Assembly: GCA_016841965.1 (NCBI GenBank)
Contig: JAEANN010000017.1
Coordinates: 1-64,000, forward strand
Source: Candidatus Roseilinea mizusawaensis
GTDB taxonomy: Bacteria > Chloroflexota > Anaerolineae > J036 > Brachytrichaceae
Length of the DNA stretch: 64,000 bases
Reading direction: 5' to 3'
In this document: one piece after another, positions 8,518-16,528 of the stretch
How positions within the stretch are numbered: the first letter of the stretch is position 1
How the letters are laid out: every line of letters begins with the position of its first letter
Notes under the pieces: generated by a model
What the model was told of the DNA's origin: nothing
Database searches by the model: none
Seen by the model: only the letters and a program-made list of their open reading frames with translations
Translations under genes and position numbers: made by a program

Positions 8518-9517
8518 GTCCCAGACCCAACAGCGAAAGTCTGTACTGCCCATCGGGCCGGCCGGCGCGATGCCCGATAACCTGCCGGCCGATGCAGTGG
8601 CGGGCGACGCGGCGCAGCAAGCGGCGCAGCAAGCGGCGCAGGATGCGGCGCAGCAAGCGGCGCAGCAAGCGGCGCAGCAAGCGGCGCGCGAGTTGAGCGC
8701 CGCCTCGGTGCGCGAGCGCGTGCTGGCGCTGCTGGGGCTGATTGCGCTCACCCCCCTGGCGCTGCTGGTCGTCGAGTTGCCGGCGCGCAGCGCCACGCTC
8801 AGCGTTCTCGGCTCGCCGCTGTCGATCAATCTTTCGACCGATTCGCTGTTGCTCATTCTGATCCCGGTGCTGACGTGCGCCGGCGTAGATTGGGTGCTGC
8901 GCGATCACCCCGATGTGCGCGCCGGCGAAGTGCCCTATCTGTTCCCCTTCTGGGTTGCGCCGGCGTTCGCGGCGCTGGCGCTCAGCCTGCTGCTCACGCG
9001 CATCCCCACCTGGCCGGTGTGGATCCTCACCCTGCTGATCGGCGTGATCATGATCGCCACGCTGGTGTTTGCCGAATATGTCAGCCTGTCGCCCAACGCG
9101 CGCGGTTATGCCGTTGCGCGCCTGGCGCTCACCGGCGTCAGCTATGCCATTGCCTTTGCGTTGTTCACGCTCGTCTACAGCGCGCGCGAGCGCAGCATCA
9201 TCAGCGCCACGCTGACCACGCTGATTGCCGCCGGCTTGGCGCTCGATCTGCTTGCGCCGCACATCATTGGCCTGCGCACGGCGGCTGTGTTTGCCGGCGT
9301 CATCGGCCTGATGGTCGGGCAGACCACCTGGGCGCTCAACTACTGGAACATCTCGAACTGGAGCGCCGGCCTGCTGTTGTTGACGGTGTTCTATGTGTTG
9401 ATCGGCCTGGCCCAGCAATACTTTCAAGATCGCTTGAGCCGCGCCGTGTTGATCGAGTTCGTGGTGGTGGCGCTGGCCGCGCTGGTGGTGGCATGGCAAC
9501 TGGCCGGCGTGCGCTAG
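8510..9517 (+). CDS. Polytopic membrane protein with a QAA-repeat N-terminus
   Basis: A 335-residue protein whose first 65 residues are soluble, including an Ala/Gln-rich stretch (AAQQ units) encoded by a 12-base tandem repeat and predicted to be helical. About nine or ten hydrophobic segments follow, from roughly residue 73 to the C-terminus. No catalytic motif was recognised; it resembles uncharacterised Chloroflexota membrane proteins (possibly a DUF5656-like family, from memory and uncertain). Its start overlaps the end of pyrC by 8 bases, so it is translated from the same message. Confidence 0.7.
   Translation: MRKSQTQQRKSVLPIGPAGAMPDNLPADAVAGDAAQQAAQQAAQDAAQQAAQQAAQQAARELSAASVRERVLALLGLIALTPLALLVVELPARSATLSVLGSPLSINLSTDSLLLILIPVLTCAGVDWVLRDHPDVRAGEVPYLFPFWVAPAFAALALSLLLTRIPTWPVWILTLLIGVIMIATLVFAEYVSLSPNARGYAVARLALTGVSYAIAFALFTLVYSARERSIISATLTTLIAAGLALDLLAPHIIGLRTAAVFAGVIGLMVGQTTWALNYWNISNWSAGLLLLTVFYVLIGLAQQYFQDRLSRAVLIEFVVVALAALVVAWQLAGVR
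8609..8680 (+). repeat. 12-base tandem repeat GCGGCGCAGCAA x6
   Basis: Six head-to-tail 12-base units, one variant (the third reads GCGGCGCAGGAT). Twelve is a multiple of three, so copy-number change would lengthen or shorten the AAQQ tract without a frameshift. Confidence 0.9.
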
Positions 9518-9569
9518 GGAGTAGTCAGAGGGTTTGTTCTTGCGCCCTGAAAGCCAAGTGCAGGAGATC

Positions 9570-10490
9570 ATGGCAGACGAAATTCTGGTCATTGGAGCGG
9601 CGAACCTGGACATCAAAGGGCGTTTGTTTGGCCCGGCGGTGGCCAGCTCATCCAATTCGTGCGCAATCAAGACCAGCTTTGGCGGCGTGGCGCGCAACAT
9701 CGCCGATAACCTGGCGCGTCTGAGCGTGCCGGTGACCCTGCTGACGGCAGTCGGCAACGACTTCGCCGGCCAGAATATCCTCAACCAGGCCGACGATGCC
9801 GGCGTGGATGTCTCGCGCGCGCTGGTCATCGAGGATGAGCCGACCGGCACTTATTTGGCGGCGCTTGACCAGGCCGGTGAACTGATCCTGGGGCTGGATG
9901 ATCTGCGCGTGTTGCGCCACATCACGCCGGACTATCTGCGTCTCAACCGCGACGCTTTCCGCACATGCCGCATGGTGGCCCTGGACATGAATCTGACCGG
10001 CGAGGCCACACTGGCTGCCATTCACCTGGCCCGCGAGTACGGCAAACCGATTTGTGTCGATCCAACCTCCGCGCCGCGCGCGCGCAACTTGCGCCCCCAT
10101 CTGCCGCTGCTCGATCTGATCACGCCCAACATTGCCGAAGCCGAGGCCTTGCTGGGCTGCGACCCCCTACAAGATTCCGATCAGGCGTTGCAGGCCGCGC
10201 GCAAGCTGGTGGGACTGGGCGTTCATCGCGTCGTCATCACCCAGGCCGAACGCGGCGCGTGCTATGCCACGGTGGACGAGAGCGGGCAGTTCCCGGCCTT
10301 GAAGTGCGCGATTGTGGACACCACCGGCGCCGGCGATGCGCTCACCGCGCTGGTCATCTTCGGCATGCGCGAAGGGTTTGGCATGGCCGAATCGTTGCAG
10401 TTGGGATTGCGCGCGGCCGCCCTCACCCTGCAATCGCCCGAAACAGTTGCGCCTGAATTGAGTCTGGATCGCCTCTACGGGATGGAATGA
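9570..10490 (+). CDS. PfkB-family kinase, pseudouridine kinase-like
   Basis: A ribokinase-fold sugar kinase of about 306 residues from the ATG at 9570, which is preceded by AGGAG and gives the family N-terminus MADEILVIGAANLDIKG. An upstream TTG start at 9534 is less likely. The glycine-rich GGVARNIADNLARL (about 35-48) and the catalytic signature DTTGAGDAL (about 250-258, Asp as base) are clear. Block similarity to E. coli YeiC/PsuK (GGVxRNIAxNLA, AVGxDFxGQ, DPxSA) suggests pseudouridine kinase, which phosphorylates pseudouridine for psuG cleavage; no psuG is in the window. It overlaps the next gene by 4 bases (ATGA). Confidence 0.75.
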   Translation: MADEILVIGAANLDIKGRLFGPAVASSSNSCAIKTSFGGVARNIADNLARLSVPVTLLTAVGNDFAGQNILNQADDAGVDVSRALVIEDEPTGTYLAALDQAGELILGLDDLRVLRHITPDYLRLNRDAFRTCRMVALDMNLTGEATLAAIHLAREYGKPICVDPTSAPRARNLRPHLPLLDLITPNIAEAEALLGCDPLQDSDQALQAARKLVGLGVHRVVITQAERGACYATVDESGQFPALKCAIVDTTGAGDALTALVIFGMREGFGMAESLQLGLRAAALTLQSPETVAPELSLDRLYGME

Positions 10491-11164
10491 CCGACGCGCT
10501 AGCTATTGTGATCTCGTTTGTGTATGTCTTTGGAGTGCTGGGCCTCGCCGAGACGCTGCGGCGCGCCTTGCGGCTGGGCGTGGAATTTACGCGCAAGGGG
10601 GTGCACATCGGCGTGGGCATGTGGGCCTTTGGCACGGCGGCCCTGTTCAGCAGCCCGTGGGCGGCCATCGTTCCGCCGGCGGCCTTTGTCGTCATCAACT
10701 ACGTGTCGTATCGCCGCAATCTGTTTCAGGCGATGGAATCAGCGGACAAGTCGAACCTGGGCACTATCCTCTTCCCGCTGGCGTTCATTGCCATGACGTT
10801 GATTTTCTTTGATCGGTCGAAGGCGCTCTTTGTCGCATCGCTCATGCCGCTGACGTGGGGCGATTCGTTTGCGGCCATCGTGGGGCGACGCTGGGGCCGG
10901 CATCGCTTCACCCTGGCCGGCGCCGCGCGCAGCGGCGAGGGTACGCTGGCCATGCTGGCGCTGTCGTTCGTCAGTGTGGCGCTCACGCTGCTGGGGTTTG
11001 GGTGGCCGGCTGATGTCGTTTTGCTGTACGCCCTGCCGATGGCGTTTGTGGCTGCCCTCGCCGAGGCCATCAGCCCGGCCGGCCTGGATAACCTGACCGT
11101 CCCCGGCGCAGGGGTGCTGGTGTGGACATTGATCGACTTGCTGTTGCGAAACGGGGTGAACTGA
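10487..11164 (+). CDS. Phytol/dolichol kinase-family membrane protein
   Basis: A 225-residue protein with about six or seven transmembrane segments. Family marks are RKGVHIGVG (about 36-44), LTWGDSFAAIVGRRWGRHRF (about 122-141) and the late SGEGTLAM; together these form the CTP-dependent polyprenol-kinase signature (VTE5/phytol kinase, farnesol kinase, dolichol kinase). It would phosphorylate an isoprenoid alcohol at the membrane. Substrate not deducible. Translationally coupled to the PfkB gene (ATGA overlap) and followed with no gap by the amidohydrolase, so it sits in an operon unrelated to lipid metabolism, which is odd. Confidence 0.75.
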   Translation: MTDALAIVISFVYVFGVLGLAETLRRALRLGVEFTRKGVHIGVGMWAFGTAALFSSPWAAIVPPAAFVVINYVSYRRNLFQAMESADKSNLGTILFPLAFIAMTLIFFDRSKALFVASLMPLTWGDSFAAIVGRRWGRHRFTLAGAARSGEGTLAMLALSFVSVALTLLGFGWPADVVLLYALPMAFVAALAEAISPAGLDNLTVPGAGVLVWTLIDLLLRNGVN

Positions 11165-12490
11165 ATGCGCACCCTCGATGCTTCGTGGTTGGTGTTGCCC
11201 GATCATGTTGCGCCCGGCCGCATCCTGATCCAGGGCGACCGCATCTCGGCTGTCGAGACTGCTGTCTCCGAGCCTGGCATTCGGCCTGCACAATCCACAA
11301 TCCACAATCCACAATCCACAATCGCCTTGCCCGGCCTGATCAACGCGCACACGCACCTCGAACAGACTTTCATGCGCGGCTATAGCGCCAATCGCGCGCT
11401 GCTGGACTGGCTGAAGCACTACATCTGGAAATTGCAGGCCGCCATGACGGTCGAGGATGTGCGGCTGGCCTGCCTGCTGGGCATGGTCGAAGCGCTGCGC
11501 GGCGGCGCAACCACCGTCATCCAGCATTTCAAGCTGGCATCTGCGCCGGCCCACACCGATGCCGTGCTACAGACTGCCGAACAGCTCGGCATTCGGCTGG
11601 TGCTGGCGCGCGCGTGGAACGATCGCGGCGCCAACGCCGAAGCGCCCGATGCCATTCTGGCCGACTTTGACCGGCTGTATGCCGAATGGCATGGCGCGGC
11701 AAACGGGCGCATCACCATCGCCAACGGCCCCATCACCCCCTGGCGCTGTTCGGCGGATATGCTGCGCCGAACAGTTGAGCTGGCGCGTCGGCATGGCGCC
11801 TTCACCGTGTGCCATGTCAGCGAGACGCGCGACGAGGTGGGCTTGACTGTTGAGGACACCGGGCGCCGGCCGGTCGAATGGTTCGATGCGCTGGGCGTGT
11901 TGGGGCCGGACTTTCATCTGATTCACGGCGTGTGGGTGTCTGAAGCCGAGCGCGACATCCTGGCCCGGCGGGGTGTCGCTGTTGTGCATTGCCCGGCTGC
12001 CAACATGATTCTGGCGTCGGGCGTTGCGCCGGTGACCGCACTGCTGCGCGAAGGGGTGACGGTGGCGCTGGGCACCGATGGGCCGGCCAGCAACGACGGC
12101 CAGGATATGATCGAGACCATGCGGCTGGCTGCCTATCTGGCGCGCGTGACCACTCTGGACCCCCAGGCGCTGCCGCCGCGTCAGGTGATCGACCTGGCGA
12201 CTGCGCACGGCGCGCGCGCCCTGGGTAACTCTGCCCTGGGCCGGCTGTCCCCCGGCGCGAAGGCCGATCTGATCACGCTCGACCTGAACGCCGCGCACAT
12301 TCAACCAATCGGCGACCCGCTCTCGGCGGTGGTGTATAACGCGCGCGGCAGCGACGTGGACACGGTGATCGTCGATGGGCGCGTTCTGATGGCCGGCAAA
12401 CAAGTCCTGGTTCTGGACGAAGTCGCGTTGCTCGACGAGTGCCGCGACCGCGCCGCGCATCTGGCCCGGCGGGCCGGCGTAGAGATTTGA
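11165..12490 (+). CDS. SsnA/TrzN-type amidohydrolase (candidate purine or pterin deaminase)
   Basis: A 441-residue amidohydrolase. Metal ligands appear as NAHTHLEQTF (about 58-67), HVSETRDE (about 218-225), HGVWVS (about 257-262) and GTDGPASND (about 300-308, catalytic Asp). HCPAANMILASG is typical of the SsnA / 8-oxoguanine deaminase / hydroxyatrazine-hydrolase branch. Likely a zinc- or iron-dependent deaminase of a heterocycle. SsnA is a regular member of ygeW/ygeY/hyuA clusters, which supports the name but not the substrate. Residues just before the first metal motif (QSTIHNPQSTI) are encoded by a CACAATC heptamer array. It starts one base after the preceding TGA. Confidence 0.8.
   Translation: MRTLDASWLVLPDHVAPGRILIQGDRISAVETAVSEPGIRPAQSTIHNPQSTIALPGLINAHTHLEQTFMRGYSANRALLDWLKHYIWKLQAAMTVEDVRLACLLGMVEALRGGATTVIQHFKLASAPAHTDAVLQTAEQLGIRLVLARAWNDRGANAEAPDAILADFDRLYAEWHGAANGRITIANGPITPWRCSADMLRRTVELARRHGAFTVCHVSETRDEVGLTVEDTGRRPVEWFDALGVLGPDFHLIHGVWVSEAERDILARRGVAVVHCPAANMILASGVAPVTALLREGVTVALGTDGPASNDGQDMIETMRLAAYLARVTTLDPQALPPRQVIDLATAHGARALGNSALGRLSPGAKADLITLDLNAAHIQPIGDPLSAVVYNARGSDVDTVIVDGRVLMAGKQVLVLDEVALLDECRDRAAHLARRAGVEI
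11289..11323 (+). repeat. CACAATC heptamer x5 inside the amidohydrolase gene
   Basis: Five perfect head-to-tail copies of CACAATC. They encode AQSTIHNPQSTI immediately ahead of the conserved LPGLINAHTH block, where the family normally has a short strand connection. The frame is kept. Confidence 0.95.
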
Positions 12491-12515
12491 GATTGGGACG
12501 GATGCGGAGGCAGCG

Positions 12516-13958
12516 ATGCTATTTGATTTGCTTGTGACAGGCGGCACGGTGGTGACAGCAGACGCAACCTTTGCTGCAGATATCGGCGTGCGCGACGGCA
12601 AAATCGCCGCCCTGCTGCCGCCATCAACAGATTCAAACGTGCAATCTGCACCCACGCTCGACGCTTCCGGCTGCTACGTGCTGCCGGGCGCTGTGGATGG
12701 TCATGTGCATTTGCAGATGCCGACCGGTGTGGGCTACACCGCCGACGATTGGGCGACCGGCACACGCGCAGCGGCCCTGGGTGGCACAACCTGCATCATC
12801 GATTTTGTCGAGACCGAGCCGGGCGAGCGGTTGACCGACGCGCTGACCAAACGACTGGATGAGGCGCGCGCAGCGGTGATCGACTTTGGCCTGCACATGA
12901 CCATCCAGCCTGACGAGCATCCGATTGCCGGCATCCCGCGCCGGGTGAGCGCCCGGCGGCTTGCCGAGATGGGCGAGGTGTATCAGGCCGGCTGCGCCAG
13001 CTTCAAACTCTACATGGCCTATCCCGGTTTTCAACTCAGCGACGGCGACCTGTTTCGCGCGTTGCGCACCGTGGCCGAACTGAACGGCATCGCCTGCATC
13101 CACGCCGAAAACGGCGATGTGATCGAGGCGCTGCGCGAGGCTGTGGTCGATCGGCCAGAGCGCGCCATTCACCATGCGCGCACCCGCCCGCCGGCTAACG
13201 AGCACGAGGCCGTGACGCGCGCGCTCCTGTGCGCCGAGTTGGCCGGCGCGCGCGTGATGATCTTTCACGTCGGCTGCGAAGCAGCGGCCCGCGTGATTGC
13301 AGACGCCAAATTGCGCGGTAACGATCGTGTGTTTGGTGAAACCTGCCCACACTATCTCACGCTGACCGAGGATACGCTGGCGCGCGACGATGGCCGGCTG
13401 TGGGTGTGCGCGCCCCCGCTGCGGCCCCAGGCCGACCAGGATGCCATGTGGCGCTTGCTGGCGTCGCGCGCCCTGGATGTGGTGGGCACTGACCATTGCC
13501 CCTTCACGCGGGCGCAGAAAGACGCCGGCAAGCCAGACTTTCGGCGCGCGCCCGGCGGCATTCCCGGCATCGAGACACGGCTGGGGCTGTTGCACGAGTT
13601 CGGCGTGCGCCGTGGCCGCCTTACGCTCAACGACTGGGTGCGCGTGTGCTGCACCCGGCCGGCAGAGCTGTACGGGCTGGCCGGCAAAGGCCGCATTGCC
13701 GTTGGCTACGACGCGGATCTGGTCGTCTTCGACCCGGCCTTGCCCAAGACGCTGACAGCCGACGCCCTCAATTCAGCCATTGACTGGTCGGCTTACGAGG
13801 GGCTGACCTGCGCCGGCTGGGTGCGCGATGTCATTGCGCGCGGCGACCTAATCGTGCGCGATCAAGGCTGGATTGGCCGGCCAGGCCGAGGTCAGTTCGT
13901 GCGACGCGCTTTCCCCGGCAATACGCACGCCGCCGATCCAACGACGCGCTTCAGATAA
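12516..13958 (+). CDS. hydA: Dihydropyrimidinase / D-hydantoinase
   Basis: A 480-residue cyclic amidohydrolase. The metal motif GHVHLQMP is at about 61-68, the carboxylated lysine in SFKLYMAY at about 160-167, the histidine blocks are HAEN and FHVG, ETCPHYL follows, and the catalytic Asp is in GTDHCPF. The length and order match dihydropyrimidinase/hydantoinase (E. coli HyuA) rather than dihydroorotase. It opens cyclic ureides of pyrimidine or purine-breakdown origin. A GGAGG Shine-Dalgarno lies 5 bases before the ATG. Last gene of the rightward run; its 3' end overlaps the convergent response-regulator gene by 8 bases. Confidence 0.87.
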   Translation: MLFDLLVTGGTVVTADATFAADIGVRDGKIAALLPPSTDSNVQSAPTLDASGCYVLPGAVDGHVHLQMPTGVGYTADDWATGTRAAALGGTTCIIDFVETEPGERLTDALTKRLDEARAAVIDFGLHMTIQPDEHPIAGIPRRVSARRLAEMGEVYQAGCASFKLYMAYPGFQLSDGDLFRALRTVAELNGIACIHAENGDVIEALREAVVDRPERAIHHARTRPPANEHEAVTRALLCAELAGARVMIFHVGCEAAARVIADAKLRGNDRVFGETCPHYLTLTEDTLARDDGRLWVCAPPLRPQADQDAMWRLLASRALDVVGTDHCPFTRAQKDAGKPDFRRAPGGIPGIETRLGLLHEFGVRRGRLTLNDWVRVCCTRPAELYGLAGKGRIAVGYDADLVVFDPALPKTLTADALNSAIDWSAYEGLTCAGWVRDVIARGDLIVRDQGWIGRPGRGQFVRRAFPGNTHAADPTTRFR

Positions 13959-14700
13959 ACATGTATCCGGTGCCACGCAGATTGACGATGCGGTGCGCCA
14001 TTCCGGGAAACCTTTTCAAACTGTTGCGCAGCCGCATGATATGAGGACGCAACAGCCTCGCCCCTTGCTTGATGTCCAGTTGCCTTCGATTGAACACAAC
14101 CCCAATCAACTCCTCTGTCGAAACAACCTGATTGTGCTTGCTGATGAACAGATCAAGCAAGCGACTTTCGATGGAGCTTAAGCGCAGGTAGCTGTTCCCC
14201 ACATAGATCACTCGGGCAGCCGGGTCCCAATCAAAACCCAGCATTTGGGTCAGCGTTGAGGTTCCAGCTCTGACCATGCCTGTCGCCGGCGCCCCTATGC
14301 GTCTCGCCGGCGTGTAAGATGGCATGCTCACTCGCTCGGCAAGGATGCGCGCGCGGATCTCGCGTTGAAGATCGGGATCGCTGGCAAGCAGGTAGTCAGA
14401 GGCTCCGTATTTCAGCGCCTTCACCACTGCGTGAATATCGGTTCCGGCGTGGTCCAGGATCAGGATGCCGGGCAGCTTGATTTTTTGTTCCTCTAACAGC
14501 GCAAGCAGCGCGATCCCTCCTGCTTTTACCTCGGCAACCAGCAACGTCGCCTCTCCTGCCTCGCGCGCGGCCTTCAGCGCTGCCGTTGTGGCTGTGATGG
14601 AACGTGTTAGTTCAATTGTGCAGCCTGCCTCGGTCAATCCTTTGCGAATAGCATTATCAGGCTCATCGCCGGCCATAAGATAAACAGCCTTGCAAGACAT
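13951..14700 (-). CDS. Winged-helix response regulator with a degenerate receiver domain
   Basis: A 249-residue protein. Residues 1-115 have receiver-domain length and the late pattern AVVKALKYGASDYLL, but the expected phospho-acceptor Asp appears replaced (LLVAEVKAGG) and the conserved Lys after strand 5 is absent (YLLASDPD). Residues about 150-249 form an OmpR/PhoB-type winged helix (SSIESRLLDLFISKHNQVVSTEELI...LRPHIMRLRNSL...GTGYMFI). It is probably a DNA-binding regulator that works without phosphorylation. No partner kinase nearby. The target is unknown; the adjacent base-catabolism operon or its own promoter are candidates. Confidence 0.78.
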   Translation of the reverse strand: MSCKAVYLMAGDEPDNAIRKGLTEAGCTIELTRSITATTAALKAAREAGEATLLVAEVKAGGIALLALLEEQKIKLPGILILDHAGTDIHAVVKALKYGASDYLLASDPDLQREIRARILAERVSMPSYTPARRIGAPATGMVRAGTSTLTQMLGFDWDPAARVIYVGNSYLRLSSIESRLLDLFISKHNQVVSTEELIGVVFNRRQLDIKQGARLLRPHIMRLRNSLKRFPGMAHRIVNLRGTGYMFI

Positions 14701-14901
14701 TCGAATACCTCACGGACTTACTGCGGATTCAGACATAAAATTAGATGGTTTTTTTGCACACGGCTGACACATGCAATAGTTTGTGTGTGATTGGTGTCAT
14801 AACCTGCTGTTAAGTTTACCACAATCTTGCTTTTTGCGCTACGATCTTGGGATGTCGGTTTGTACTGATTGGTGGGTTTGTATTTGACATGGTTTACGCT
14901 A

Positions 14902-15318
14902 TTAGGGCGCATTTTTAAGCTGCCTGGATTGTTTGCGTAGATGGTATACCAGGCCGACCAAACCGCCCATTGTGTCGAATAAGACGACGTCCGTAAGCGA
15001 GCTGTTTCTGCCGGGCACAAAAGACTGATGAAACTCGTCGCTGCAAGCGTAGGCAACAAGAAGCACACAGCAGATAATTATTCTGCCGCGTGTGAGTGCG
15101 CCGTGATCGGGTGTGGCAGAACGTAGCAAGAGCACCATCAGGATTGCATAAGCTGTCACATGACCCGCTTTCTTGAGCACAACATCGAGCATAGGATCGT
15201 CGGCCGAGGGCAGGGAGGGTTGAGCCGACATCAGGAAGATAAGGCCCATCCACCCTACAGGGGGAAGCAGCCGCCGCAACATCTGTATGATAGGCTGGTC
15301 GCGCCAGGAACGTAACAT
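14902..15318 (-). CDS. VanZ family membrane protein
   Basis: A 138-residue protein with about four transmembrane segments and the VanZ hallmark ACSDEFHQSFVPGRNSSLTDVVLFDTMGGLVG (about 93-124; DEFHQ and PGR are the invariant parts). VanZ-like proteins are small membrane proteins of unclear biochemical role, some linked with teicoplanin resistance or envelope stress. It stands alone here, downstream of the divergent trxB region. The 201-base gap to the response regulator holds no gene. Confidence 0.85.
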   Translation of the reverse strand: MLRSWRDQPIIQMLRRLLPPVGWMGLIFLMSAQPSLPSADDPMLDVVLKKAGHVTAYAILMVLLLRSATPDHGALTRGRIIICCVLLVAYACSDEFHQSFVPGRNSSLTDVVLFDTMGGLVGLVYHLRKQSRQLKNAP

Positions 15319-15575
15319 TGCGCTATTTTAGCCGGCTGGGCGAAAAACACCTCTTACATCTGGCACAACACACAGCGCCGCATTCGGGCACAGCAACCCC
15401 GGCCCGCCGTCGTTGCGCTCTGTGCGCGGCTGTCCTGACGCCCCCGTCGTCAGGGCGACAATAAAATCTTGTTACGCACACATCGCCCCGCCGGAAGCCG
15501 ACACTTTTGCAGATAAAATGCATCTAAGCTGAGGCAACTTGAAAACAAACGCTTTGTGTTGGACGAGGTAAGCGC

Positions 15576-16490
15576 ATGACAGAGAAACTTGCAATTATCG
15601 GCGCCGGCCCGGCCGGATTGACGGCGGCCTTGTATGCCGGGCGCGCCTTTCTAGAGCCGCTGGTCTTTGTCGGCCCAGCCTTTGGCGGCCAAATCGCCAC
15701 CACTACCGAGGTGGAAAACTTCCCCGGCTTTCCCAACGGCCTGCAAGGCCCAGAGCTGACCGATGCTATGCGCGCCCAGGCCGAGCGTTTTGGCGCGCGC
15801 ATGATTGAAGAAACAATCGAGTGGGTTGACCTGAGCAAGCCGCCTTTCAAATTGGCTTCTTCCAGCAATCGCTATGAGGTCGAAGCCGTCATCATCGCCA
15901 CCGGCGCGACGCCGCGCAAGCTGGGCGTGCCGGGCGAGAACGAGTTTGTAGGGCGCGGCGTCTCCTATTGCGCGACGTGCGACGGCTTTTTCTTCCGTAA
16001 CAAAGAGATCATGGTCGTCGGCGGCGGCGACAGCGCCTTTCAGGAAGGTTTGTTCCTGACCAAGTTCGGCTCGCGGGTGCGCATTGTGCATCGCCGCGAT
16101 GAGTTTCGCGCCGGGGCCACTCTTCAGGCCCGCGCCATGGAGAACCCCAAGATCGAGTTTGTCAAGAGCACAGTTGTCGAACGCATCGAAGGCAACGGCA
16201 AGGTGACAGGTGTCGTCTTGCACAATCTCAAGACCGGCGCGGTCGAGACAACGCCGGTGGACGGTGTGTTTGTCTTCATCGGCCATCAGCCCAATACGGC
16301 GCTGTTCCAAGGCCAGCTCGAGATGGATCATGAGGGGTATTTGAAGGTTGACGCGCGTCTGCATACCAGCGTGCCCGGCGTGTTCGCTGCCGGCGAAGCG
16401 CATGACAACTGGTTCAAGCAGGCCATCACATCGGCCGGCTTTGGCTGCATGGCCGCCATGGAAGCGGAGAAGTACCTCGCCAACAAATAA
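15576..16490 (+). CDS. trxB: Thioredoxin reductase
   Basis: A 304-residue low-molecular-weight flavoprotein. The FAD motif IGAGPAGLTAALYAGRA is at about 8-24, the redox-active CATC at about 134-137, the NADPH motif VGGGDSAFQEG at about 152-162, and the closing GVFAAGE...QAITSAGFGC near 275-300. It reduces thioredoxin-type proteins with NADPH in the cytosol. GAGG lies 7 bases before the ATG. The usual Asp in the late FAD motif is replaced (GVFAAGEAHD), a minor variant. The thiol proteins at 45649-46837 may be clients. Followed by the inositol monophosphatase gene after 38 bases. Confidence 0.93.
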   Translation: MTEKLAIIGAGPAGLTAALYAGRAFLEPLVFVGPAFGGQIATTTEVENFPGFPNGLQGPELTDAMRAQAERFGARMIEETIEWVDLSKPPFKLASSSNRYEVEAVIIATGATPRKLGVPGENEFVGRGVSYCATCDGFFFRNKEIMVVGGGDSAFQEGLFLTKFGSRVRIVHRRDEFRAGATLQARAMENPKIEFVKSTVVERIEGNGKVTGVVLHNLKTGAVETTPVDGVFVFIGHQPNTALFQGQLEMDHEGYLKVDARLHTSVPGVFAAGEAHDNWFKQAITSAGFGCMAAMEAEKYLANK

Positions 16491-16528
16491 CCGGGCTGGT
16501 GTGTTGGCGATTGCGCCCCGCATACATC

